From positions 1 through 64,000 of the forward strand of contig NZ_JAWCUD010000018.1 in assembly GCF_032461945.1 (NCBI RefSeq): a stretch of 64,000 nucleotides of DNA, written 5' to 3'. The notes under the pieces were generated by a model. The model saw only the letters and a list, made by a program, of their open reading frames with translations, was not told the origin of the DNA and made no database searches. Position numbers and translations under genes: made by a program. The DNA comes from Paenibacillus_E violae (GTDB lineage: Bacteria > Bacillota > Bacilli > Paenibacillales > NBRC-103111). This document shows, piece by piece, positions 1-6,632 of this stretch (position 1 is its first letter; each line of letters opens with the position of its first letter).

Positions 1-17
1 ATCAAACTCTCCATAAT
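1..17 (-). rRNA. 16S ribosomal RNA, 5' end only
   Basis: The reverse complement of the first bases reads TATGGAGAGTTTGAT, the conserved 5' start of bacterial 16S rRNA. Alignment with the E. coli numbering puts nucleotide 1 near position 17. Only the first few bases are in the window; the gene continues to the left. The rRNA-type leader and promoters immediately upstream confirm it. Confidence 0.9.
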
Positions 18-94
18 AGAAAAGCTGAATAGCTCATTGACTTGCTAGCGAGATTATTCATCTCATTTATAGTCGATTGCTCGACTGTGCTTAC

Positions 95-126
95 TCACTC
101 GTTGTTCAGTTTTCAAAGATCAATTT
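95..126 (-). promoter_or_regulatory. rRNA leader boxA-like antitermination/processing element
   Basis: On the minus strand this reads TTGATCTTTGAAAACTGAAC. The phrase CTTTGAAAACTG is typical of Bacillota rRNA leaders and spacers, where it carries the boxA-like element bound by the NusB/NusE antitermination complex. It lies between the P2 promoter and the 16S start, about 85 bases from the gene. Identification rests on motif recognition and position. Confidence 0.7.
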
Positions 127-164
127 CTTTCGTTCACTGCCGCGTTGCCGAAGCAGCGAGAAGT

Positions 165-193
165 AATATACCATGTAAGAATTTCAATTGCAA
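165..193 (-). promoter_or_regulatory. rRNA operon promoter P2
   Basis: Minus strand: TTGCAA, exactly 17 bp, then TATATT. The spacer ends in CATGG, as in the upstream copy. Tandem promoters with the same architecture are the rule for rRNA operons. The expected start is about 150 bases before the 16S gene. Confidence 0.75.
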
Positions 194-327
194 GTGTTTT
201 TTTCGAGCCACTCTTAAAGTTTTCAACATGTTTAATTCAGCGATTTGTCTGATTATTTCAAGCTGATCTTTAAACGACGCCAAATGAGTTACTCACGTTA
301 TTCATCCGCGTTGAAAGGCGGATTTGC

Positions 328-356
328 AATATACCATGGATTTAAAACTATTACAA
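328..356 (-). promoter_or_regulatory. rRNA operon promoter P1
   Basis: Minus strand: TTGTAA, exactly 17 bp, then TATATT, with the same CATGG just before the -10 as in P2. P1 and P2 are 163 bp apart. The promoter starts immediately downstream of the stop codon of the GNAT gene, which is on the same strand. Confidence 0.75.
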
Positions 357-380
357 GCTTTTAATCAGAAAAACATTTTT

Positions 381-890
381 TCATAGATCGAGCCCTAGTC
401 TCCAATCATTACACTGCATAAAGTTCCCTGGAGGATATTCAAATTCACAATCACTAGTTAATTGAAATCCAAGCTTCTGGCAAACTGCGTTCGACGCCGG
501 GTTATGAATAGATGGGAAGGCGTGAATATATTTATGTTTCTTCTCCATATTTGCGTTAGCAATTGCTTCTAATACCGCTGCTGTCGCTATGCCTCTCCCT
601 TGGTAGGTAGGCAGAACACTCCAACCCATTTCATAGATGCTCTCTTCTTCCCACTTGCTATCCCAGTAACCAATACTGCCGACCGTCTCATTGTCTGGCA
701 GCAGGATAATACTATACATACGACCTGACCCCTTGCCGCCGATCTCCAGATATCTTTGGTGACGAATTAGCAACTGCGCCTCTGTTTCAGAGCCACCGAG
801 GTGTTCCATCATCTCAGGAGCATTGATCTTACGCAGCAAATCAAGATTAGATTCCGACCAAGGTACTAGATTGACATGTGGTATTTTCAT
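381..890 (-). CDS. GNAT family N-acetyltransferase (RimJ/RimL-like)
   Basis: A 169-residue cytoplasmic acetyltransferase predicted to move an acetyl group from acetyl-CoA to an amine; the substrate is unknown. The acetyl-CoA loop is visible as Q-G-R-G-I-A at residues 97-102. It follows the strand Y-E-M-G-W-S-V and precedes the N-P-A-S-N-A-V-C-Q-K-L-G-F segment, the usual end of the GNAT fold in the RimJ/RimL type. The frame is open 57 bases further upstream, but the ATG at 890 is chosen because GAGGGGA lies about 9-14 bases before it. The gene stands alone, co-oriented with the rRNA operon. The family assignment is firm; the substrate cannot be told. Confidence 0.85.
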   Translation of the reverse strand: MKIPHVNLVPWSESNLDLLRKINAPEMMEHLGGSETEAQLLIRHQRYLEIGGKGSGRMYSIILLPDNETVGSIGYWDSKWEEESIYEMGWSVLPTYQGRGIATAAVLEAIANANMEKKHKYIHAFPSIHNPASNAVCQKLGFQLTSDCEFEYPPGNFMQCNDWRLGLDL

Positions 891-972
891 TGATTGTACG
901 ATTCCCCTCACCTCAATGATTGCCTCAACCGATATATGACTCTCCAAATATTAACAGAACGTATGTTCTATG

Positions 973-1752
973 TCAAATGAGTCTCATTCCTACGATAACC
1001 GTAGCGTCTAATTCTTCAAATCTGGACACGGTCGGAAGCAACCCGCTCCGAGCAAAAATCTCTACGGCTTGCAGCGCCTGCCGCTCGCTAACCTCAACCA
1101 ACAGGTGCCCGCCAGGCGACAACCAAAGCGGAGCTTCAAGCGCGACACGGCGCAGCACATCAAGTCCGTCCTCTCCCCCGTCAAGCGCCAGGCGAGCCTC
1201 ATGGATACGGGCTTCTGAGGGAAGAAGCTCGATAGCTTCTGTTGGCACGTATGGTGCGTTAGCCAGCAGGATATCGATACGGTTAAGCAATGTAACGGGC
1301 AGAGGTTCAAAAATGTCACCTTCGAATACATGGCCTCCCACGGCCGTGATGTTTCTGCGGGCGCACTGCGCCGCTCTCGGGTCAATGTCCACGGCATACA
1401 ACTCAATCCCTTTCAGCTCTGCAGCCAAAACCGCACCCAATGCGCCTGTTCCACAACATAGATCAACGACGACATCCCCTGATTGAGCAATTTCAGTGGC
1501 TCGTCGAACAAGAAACTCTGTGCGGTGACGGGGAATAAAGACGCCAGGGTCCACCTCGATCCGAAGACCACAGAACTCCATCCAGCCAATGACGTGTTCT
1601 AGTGGATGGCCTAAAGCTCGTTGATCCGCCATTGCGACTAACTCAACTGGCGACTTTGCTGCCGACATGAGCATTCGAGCTTCATCTTCTGCGAAAACAC
1701 AACCCGCAGCACGAAGTCCAGCGACGAGACGATCATAAGTAATAATCTCCAT
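973..1752 (-). CDS. PrmC-related putative protein-(glutamine-N5) methyltransferase
   Basis: A 259-residue SAM-dependent methyltransferase of the HemK/PrmC fold. Residues 97-106 (D-L-C-C-G-T-G-A-L-G) form the SAM-binding motif I, and the segment V-D-I-D-P (121-125) carries the acidic residue expected to hold the ribose. The catalytic tetrapeptide is N-A-P-Y (165-168) where PrmC and HemK have N-P-P-Y. That change marks a PrmC-related branch whose substrate is not established, as opposed to the release-factor enzyme itself. The N-terminal helical domain of about 75 residues is present but divergent. The start codon has only a weak GTGGTGA upstream. It is not linked to prfA, as true prmC usually is, which also argues for the paralog. 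Confidence 0.8.
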   Translation of the reverse strand: MEIITYDRLVAGLRAAGCVFAEDEARMLMSAAKSPVELVAMADQRALGHPLEHVIGWMEFCGLRIEVDPGVFIPRHRTEFLVRRATEIAQSGDVVVDLCCGTGALGAVLAAELKGIELYAVDIDPRAAQCARRNITAVGGHVFEGDIFEPLPVTLLNRIDILLANAPYVPTEAIELLPSEARIHEARLALDGGEDGLDVLRRVALEAPLWLSPGGHLLVEVSERQALQAVEIFARSGLLPTVSRFEELDATVIVGMRLI

Positions 1753-1881
1753 AAAAATTCACCACGTTTCTCATTAACGATAAGTTCATTTTATCCTTTG
1801 TGCAGTTTGCCGCACAGGTAGAAATCTCTTATAAGGAACTTTTCTTCTGTGCAATCCATTTGTTCAGGAATACTGGGCAGC

Positions 1882-1911
1882 AAAAAAGGCCCCGTGTTAA
1901 CAGGACCTTTT
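1882..1911 (-). terminator. Rho-independent terminator of the DUF1304 gene
   Basis: Minus strand: AAAAGGTCC, a loop of about 10 bases, then GGGGCCTTTTTT. The arms pair with one G-U and end in a T run. It begins 13 bases after the stop codon of the upstream gene. Confidence 0.75.
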
Positions 1912-1923
1912 CATTGTATTGAC

Positions 1924-2286
1924 CTACAAAAGAACAAACAGCAAGGCGATCACAGCCGGCAATCCTTGCACGAGTAAAATCGACCTTTTAGCGGTTGCCC
2001 CACCGTACAAGGCAGCAACAATCACACAACAAAGGAAAAAGAGTTGAATGGAGCGCCCAATCAATGGATCTGGATGAACAAGTCCCCAAATGAGTCCTGC
2101 GGCCAAAAATCCATTGTATAACCCTTGATTGGCAGCGAGCGATTTGGTAGCCACCGCCTGCTCCTTCGTCATGCCAAAAGCCTTCATCCCGCGAGGACTA
2201 GTCCATAAAAACATTTCCAGAACAAGGATATATACATGTTCTAATGCCACTATGCCCACGAGAATTGACGCAATTATCGCAATAAT
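1924..2286 (-). CDS. DUF1304 family membrane protein, probable AUU start
   Basis: A small integral membrane protein of unknown function, about 120 residues with four predicted membrane segments. The signature A-L-E-H-V-Y-I-L-V-L-E-M-F-L-W near the N terminus and F-G-M-T-K-E are typical of DUF1304. The first ordinary start codon in frame is a GTG at 2259. It has no ribosome binding site, and starting there would cut into the first membrane helix. The frame continues upstream (I-I-A-I-I-A-S-I-L-V-G) to an AGGAGG whose 8-base spacing points at ATT (2286-2284). An AUU start is rare, so either it is real or a base is wrong here. Single gene followed by a terminator. Confidence 0.75.
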   Translation of the reverse strand: MIAIIASILVGIVALEHVYILVLEMFLWTSPRGMKAFGMTKEQAVATKSLAANQGLYNGFLAAGLIWGLVHPDPLIGRSIQLFFLCCVIVAALYGGATAKRSILLVQGLPAVIALLFVLL

Positions 2287-2365
2287 AAGCTTATCCTCCT
2301 AAACCGTATTGGGTACACCCTAGTAGGTTTATTATATTTTATTAACTTAAATTTCGATAGTAAAA

Positions 2366-2390
2366 AGAAGCCCCCGTGAGGGAAGCTCCT
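2366..2390 (-). terminator. Possible terminator of the broken luciferase-like gene
   Basis: Minus strand: AGCTTCCC, TCAC, GGGGGCTTCTTTTT. The stem has an internal loop, so it is weaker than its neighbours, but a T run follows. It lies just after the TAA at 2398-2400 that ends the restored reading frame. Confidence 0.45.
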
Positions 2391-2397
2391 TGTATCC

Positions 2398-3173
2398 TTA
2401 GGCATCGATTTTTGAAATCTGTTCCCGAACCCGCGGTGCGACTTCCGTTCCCAGCAGTTCAATAGCCTTCATAACTTCATGATGCGGCATTGTACCAACG
2501 GGTAATGCAAGATAAATCGCGAGAAACCTAACTGTTTGCTCATGTGAACGATTTTATTAGCCACCGTTTCGGAATCGCCTACATATAGTGCGCCTTCCAG
2601 GCTGCGAGAAGCATCGAACTGTGCACGGCTATAATGTCCCCTTCCGCGTTCTTTACCAAACATATTTATGGAAGCCTGAGTAGGTGGAAAATACCTGTCG
2701 ACGGCAAGCAAGGTGGTTTCGGCAACGAAACCGAGCGAGTGCACAGCCACCGGTAATTTTGACGCATCGTGTCCTGCACGAGCAGCTGCTTCCTTATAGA
2801 GCTTCACGATGGGAGCAAATTGCACAGGGCTCCTGCCAATGATCGCCAAAACAAGCGGCAATCCTAATACGCCTGCGCATATGGCCGATTCGGGGTTCCC
2901 TCCGCTGCCAATCCACACAGGCAAAGGGGTCTGAACTGGACGCGGATAAACACCCAAATTCGTAAAGGCGGGGCGATGCCTTCCTTTCCAGGATATTTTC
3001 TCCGAATCCATTAGTTTCAATAATAGTTCCAGTTTCTGCTCGAAAAGCTCTTCGTAGTCTTTCAAATCATAACCAAACAATGGAAACGCATCGACCATAG
3101 AGCCTCGGCCCACAATAATTTCTGCACGTCCATTGGAAATGCCATCGAGCGTTGCAAACTCCGATAATTCCAC
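2398..3173 (-). pseudogene. LLM-class flavin-dependent oxidoreductase, truncated and frameshifted
   Basis: Remnant of a luciferase-like monooxygenase that would use reduced flavin and oxygen. The body (A-T-L-D-G-I-S-N-G-R-A-E-I, F-P-L-F-G-Y-D-L-K-D-Y, P-V-W-I-G-S-G-G) matches the family closely. About 100 N-terminal residues, including the first beta strands and the G-E-H-H region, are missing: homology begins abruptly at 3173 with unrelated DNA upstream. Near 2508 the frame shifts. The open frame ends at 2469 (L-V-Q-C-R-I-M-K-L), while the next frame reads P-V-G-T-M-P-H-H-E-V-M-K-A-I-E-L-L-G-T and ends at the TAA at 2400-2398. One lost G in CCGGTTGG would explain it. No function is expected. 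Confidence 0.85.
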
Positions 3174-3252
3174 TAGGCATTATCAGCCCATTTCATCGAA
3201 ATTACGCCAAATTGACAGCGTTTACTTTCAGTGGTATGGTCAGAGGAATACG

Positions 3253-3285
3253 CAAGACATTCCACGTCTATATCGGAATGTCTTG
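3253..3285. repeat. Perfect 11-bp inverted repeat upstream of cse60
   Basis: CAAGACATTCC (3253-3263) and GGAATGTCTTG (3275-3285) are exact inverted copies around an 11-base spacer. It sits between the truncated end of the oxidoreductase and the small sporulation gene. It could be a terminator-like stem-loop, an operator, or one end of an inserted element. No long T run follows. Confidence 0.6.
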
Positions 3286-3340
3286 TTGTATTTCGTCCTT
3301 TTTACATTTCATGCATTTTTTATGGAAGGAGGTTTAGAAG

Positions 3341-3529
3341 GTGATTCAAGTTAAAGAATTTTTGGACACGGATTCATCCTACGCAGAGTCAAGAGCTAAT
3401 CAATTTCTGACTGAGCTATCGGATGATCAGGTGATTAACGTATGCTACGGCTCTATCCTGAAGACAGGGAAACATGATGCCGGACTACAACGAAGTTCCA
3501 TCCTTATTGTTTATAGAACAAAAGAATAA
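3341..3529 (+). CDS. Cse60-like small sporulation protein
   Basis: A 62-residue acidic protein. The order V-K-E-F-L-D-T-D, A-N-Q-F-L-T-E-L, I-N-V-C-Y-G-S and I-L-I-V-Y-R at the C terminus fits Cse60 (YteV in Bacillus), a small protein made under sporulation control whose exact role is unknown. The GTG start at 3341 is preceded by GGAAGGAGG (3324-3332), a strong ribosome binding site. I could not find a convincing sigma-E promoter upstream. A 32-residue membrane peptide begins 45 bases downstream and may share the transcript. Confidence 0.75.
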   Translation: MIQVKEFLDTDSSYAESRANQFLTELSDDQVINVCYGSILKTGKHDAGLQRSSILIVYRTKE

Positions 3530-3574
3530 ATGCCGATTTTCCTGCGTTTTATCAACTATTAAAGAGGTACGCAT

Positions 3575-3673
3575 ATGAAATCAAGAGTTGAAACTTTCCT
3601 TAAGTTAATCTCATTGGTCTCAACACTTTTTCTCGCAGGAGTATTGGTCTATGTCATCTTACGCAATATCTGA
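3575..3673 (+). CDS. Small single-pass membrane peptide (32 aa)
   Basis: ATG at 3575 preceded by AAAGAGG at 3561-3567. The predicted peptide has a polar, positively charged head (M-K-S-R-V-E-T-F-L-K) and then one hydrophobic segment of about 20 residues ending R-N-I. Its order and spacing after cse60 on the same strand suggest co-expression. Small membrane peptides are common in sporulation regulons, but no family is recognised, so a role is not assigned. Coding status rests on the ribosome binding site and composition only. Confidence 0.45.
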   Translation: MKSRVETFLKLISLVSTLFLAGVLVYVILRNI

Positions 3674-3748
3674 ATTCCCGGTAAAGAATGCCACGAAGAG
3701 GTTTTAAGAGCATAAGCTTTACTTTTTAAAAGCAGGGAGGTTCGCAAT

Positions 3749-3808
3749 ATGAACATGTATTGGCATTGTCGTCTGATCATTTCCGGAGGAATTTACGATG
3801 AACCATAG
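3749..3808 (+). CDS. Possible micro-ORF (19 aa) with strong ribosome binding site
   Basis: AGCAGGGAGG ends 8 bases before ATG 3749. The frame encodes 19 residues and stops at TAG 3806-3808. A second CCGGAGGAATTTACG-ATG inside it opens a six-codon frame at 3798. Two good Shine-Dalgarno sites this close together are unusual in a non-coding gap, but the peptides are too short to judge. Unrecognised. Confidence 0.25.
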   Translation: MNMYWHCRLIISGGIYDEP

Positions 3809-3845
3809 AGTCATGTGATGTAACGACAACATCGCAAAGAAAAAA

Positions 3846-3892
3846 GGGGCAATCCGTTTAGCAAATAGTTTTGCTAAATGAATTGCCCTTAT
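3846..3892. terminator. Strong bidirectional terminator
   Basis: GGGCAAT, TTTAGCAAA, a short loop, then TTTGCTAAA and ATTGCCC form a long interrupted stem. AAAAAAGGGG lies on one side and TTATTTT on the other. On the minus strand it ends the MFS gene, whose stop codon lies inside the stem; on the plus strand it ends the cse60 group. Confidence 0.85.
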
Positions 3893-5082
3893 TTTAATAT
3901 ACGGTTTACTTTCTCTGTACTCATCATCATCAAAACAATAAAAGCCAGCACAATAAAAGGGAATAAATGAATGGTCGTCTGTGTAGCGAGCAATCCAAAA
4001 AGCGGTGGTAAAAACGTGGTACCTGTATACGCAACTGCCATCTGAAATCCCATTAACTTGGGGGAATTCTCGCGACCGAAGCGTGCAGGCGTTTCATGCA
4101 GCAAGCCAGGGTAGATGGGGGCAAGCCCGATACCAATCAAAATAAGTCCAACCAAGAAAACTTGAGGCAGCGGAAGCAGCAGCATGACCCCACCCGCAAT
4201 GGCAATGATCTGACCGCAGCGGATCAACACACGATTGTGGACTTTCATCGTAATGAACCCTGTAATCAGTCTTCCAACCGTTATTCCGCCATAGTATAAA
4301 GATATCCATCCGGCAGCTGTCTCGGCTGTCATATTTCTTGCGCCGACCAGATAGCTGGCTCCCCATAATCCTGCCGTAGATTCAACCCCGCAATAGAACA
4401 AAAAAGCGATAAGTGTCTGTTTAACACCTTTGATCTGAAGCACGTTAGCTTTGGAGCTAACTGCCGGTTGTATCTGCTCTCCGACCTGCTCTTGTGGAAT
4501 CTCACTGTCTAGACCCTCAGCCTCCCTGCTAACCGCGACTCGTTGCCATAAAGGGAGCGTAACAAGCAATACAATTGCGAGTGTGAACTGTATCATAGAT
4601 ACCGTTGAATAACCATCTCTCCAGGAGTTGTGTTCAGCAATATAAAAGGACATGATAATAGGTCCGAGAGTTGCCCCTACACCCCAAAAACAGTGCAGCC
4701 AGTTCATGTGATGGGCTTTATAATTTTCAGCTACATAATGATTTAGTGCCGCGTCTATCGCACCTCCGCCCAGACCAAGAGGAATGGCCAAAAAGACAAG
4801 CCAGATCATCGAAGGTGCCATTGAGAACCCGAGCAGCGCTCCTGCAGTAAGGATGCAACTGATCAGGGTGATTTTGCCCGTCCCCGCTCGCTGAACCAAA
4901 CGCCCACTTGCCAAACTGGATACGATGGTACCTCCTGCCACAATCATCGACAAGATCCCCGCGAAGCCAAATGAAGCACCGATATCGGGCTGGATCACGG
5001 GCCACGCCGATCCCAGCAATGAGTCCGGAATTCCTAGGCTAATAAATGCCAGATAGATAACAACTAAAAATAGGGTTGCCAT
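3889..5082 (-). CDS. MFS transporter
   Basis: A 397-residue permease with about 12 membrane helices. The N-terminal half carries the start-of-family segment L-G-I-P-D-S-L-L-G-S-A-W-P-V and the loop G-R-L-V-Q-R-A-G-T-G-K, the MFS motif A position between helices 2 and 3. A central hydrophilic loop at about residues 185-215 joins the two six-helix bundles. The general type resembles fucose-permease-like MFS proteins of Bacillota, but the substrate and direction of transport cannot be read. Ribosome binding site GGAGAAGGGGTGG precedes the ATG. A perfect 10-bp palindrome about 65 bases upstream is a likely regulator site, though no regulator gene is adjacent. Confidence 0.85.
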   Translation of the reverse strand: MATLFLVVIYLAFISLGIPDSLLGSAWPVIQPDIGASFGFAGILSMIVAGGTIVSSLASGRLVQRAGTGKITLISCILTAGALLGFSMAPSMIWLVFLAIPLGLGGGAIDAALNHYVAENYKAHHMNWLHCFWGVGATLGPIIMSFYIAEHNSWRDGYSTVSMIQFTLAIVLLVTLPLWQRVAVSREAEGLDSEIPQEQVGEQIQPAVSSKANVLQIKGVKQTLIAFLFYCGVESTAGLWGASYLVGARNMTAETAAGWISLYYGGITVGRLITGFITMKVHNRVLIRCGQIIAIAGGVMLLLPLPQVFLVGLILIGIGLAPIYPGLLHETPARFGRENSPKLMGFQMAVAYTGTTFLPPLFGLLATQTTIHLFPFIVLAFIVLMMMSTEKVNRILK

Positions 5083-5146
5083 CGTACCACCCCTTCTCCT
5101 TTGAAATCATCAACGCCTGTATAGCGGATTTCTCCGCAGCGATAAT

Positions 5147-5170
5147 ACTTATTAAATCATTTTAATAAGT
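5147..5170. promoter_or_regulatory. Palindromic operator candidate upstream of the MFS gene
   Basis: ACTTATTAAA, TCAT, TTTAATAAGT: perfect 10-bp arms with a 4-base centre, 65-88 bases before the MFS start. On the minus strand a -10-like TATTAT directly abuts it. No T run follows, so an operator fits better than a terminator. Confidence 0.5.
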
Positions 5171-5252
5171 CTAGATCATCTTAGCAGAAGTTGCCTGTAA
5201 GGGCAATACGAAGATTTTAGCTGTATTCGGTTGCAATGACCGTTGTCAACGC

Positions 5253-5300
5253 AAAAAATTGCCGCTTCTCCAGCTGTAGGGCCAGATAGCGACAATTTTA
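5253..5300 (-). terminator. Terminator of the NCS2 permease operon
   Basis: Minus strand: AAAATTGTCGCT, a 20-base loop, AGCGGCAATTTTTT. Twelve pairs including one G-U, then a T run. It lies 24 bases after the permease stop codon. Confidence 0.8.
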
Positions 5301-5323
5301 TAGATAAAATATTTATTCTTTGC

Positions 5324-6622
5324 TCATACTTTATCGACTTTCCATAGCTGTTCGAGCAAAATCACAATCATCGTGCCTACAAGCAGTCCATTGCTGAATA
5401 CATATTGCAGGATCGATGGAAGCCCCTGAAATGCTGTTGACGGCAGAAACATAAGTCCAATGCTAATCAGCAGCGTGATGCCCAGAATCGTCAGTCGGCG
5501 TTGATCCAGTGTTTCCTTTAGAATAGACTGAAAGGCGATCCCAATCATTTGAACAAAAGATGCCAGTAAGGCCGCCGTAGCGATTGGTCCTGGGAGCAGC
5601 GCCAAGAAATTAACGATAACCGGAACCAGGGAAATCCCCGACAAGGCCAGACAAGCCACAAGAAACGGGCGAACCCGCGTCTGTTCGGTTAGTCGTATAA
5701 AGCCCGCGGATACCGGTAAGGGAACGACGCCAATTGTCGAGAATACAGCACACAACAAGTGGGAAACTCCCCCGGCTATTCCGCCGCGATTCAAGGTTTC
5801 TTTTAATTTCGCCGGAGCTTCCGGGACTACTTGGCTCACAGCCGACACCGCAGCAATCGTATTGGAGACTAAAATAAATGTAAACAGAATGGCCGTGATT
5901 ACGATTCCGGCATTAAAATGCGGATTTCCCCATGCGAACAAATCCGGCAGCTTAACCCAAGATTCGTTCGTATGAACGGAAGCCGAACTTTTGCCGAGCA
6001 GCGTATACAGCAGCCAGCCGGATAAGATTCCGATCAACACGGCATAGTTTTTGATCCAACCTTTTCCTTTGACAGAAAGAAGGATGACGAGAATAAAAAC
6101 GCCAAACGATATTACTGCGGTTCCATAATCGGGCAAGGAGGATTCTCCTTGTAAAGCGATCATTCCTTTCATGAATACACCGCTAAGCTGGAGCGCCAAG
6201 ATCAAAAGAAAAGAGCCGGTAACCAGAGGGGTGAACAGGAACAGCAAGCGGTGGAAATATCCGCTTAAGCCAAGGATAAGGAGGAGTAGACCCGCAATAA
6301 GGAATCCACCCTCCAAAATTTGCAGCGTTTCCTTCAAGCTTTGCCCCTGTCTGACTGCTACGTCTGCTAATATCACAAACACACTGACCCATGAACCTGC
6401 GGGGCCGTCGGCAATCGGATACCGATGCCCCAACCATCCTTGGATGAAAGAACTCAAGCCAACGACCAAAAATGTTCTCTGCATCAACGCCGAAACTTCC
6501 TCTATCGATAAGTGAAAAATGCCACCGATGACGATAGGCAGTGCGACAGAATTGGCCAGCAGGAAAATAAACCATTGAAATGTGCTTAAGCTGCCGTAGA
6601 ACCGGCGATTTTGTGTTTCCAT
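5324..6622 (-). CDS. NCS2 family nucleobase (purine/pyrimidine) permease
   Basis: A 432-residue membrane protein with the NCS2 (nucleobase:cation symporter-2) layout of about 14 membrane segments. Supporting stretches are Q-W-F-I-F-L-L-A-N-S-V-A-L-P near the N terminus, P-I-A-D-G-P-A-G-S-W at about 70-79, and G-V-V-P-L-P-V-S-A-G-F-I at about 300. The family takes up uracil, xanthine, uric acid or other purines with a cation. The start codon lies 10 bases after the stop of the solute-binding protein, and its AAAGGAGG site overlaps the end of that gene, so the two are co-transcribed from response-regulator-type promoters. This is the best hint in the island that the substrate is a nucleobase-like heterocycle. 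Confidence 0.85.
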   Translation of the reverse strand: METQNRRFYGSLSTFQWFIFLLANSVALPIVIGGIFHLSIEEVSALMQRTFLVVGLSSFIQGWLGHRYPIADGPAGSWVSVFVILADVAVRQGQSLKETLQILEGGFLIAGLLLLILGLSGYFHRLLFLFTPLVTGSFLLILALQLSGVFMKGMIALQGESSLPDYGTAVISFGVFILVILLSVKGKGWIKNYAVLIGILSGWLLYTLLGKSSASVHTNESWVKLPDLFAWGNPHFNAGIVITAILFTFILVSNTIAAVSAVSQVVPEAPAKLKETLNRGGIAGGVSHLLCAVFSTIGVVPLPVSAGFIRLTEQTRVRPFLVACLALSGISLVPVIVNFLALLPGPIATAALLASFVQMIGIAFQSILKETLDQRRLTILGITLLISIGLMFLPSTAFQGLPSILQYVFSNGLLVGTMIVILLEQLWKVDKV

Positions 6623-6632
6623 TGTACCTCCT

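Noticed and set aside
42..266. Plus-strand open frame of 74 codons at the left edge
   Set aside because: It runs antisense through the rRNA leader and P2 promoter and has no ribosome binding site.
2274..2462. Minus-strand open frame of 62 codons
   Set aside because: It overlaps the restored end of the luciferase-like pseudogene, its terminator and the DUF1304 ribosome binding site.
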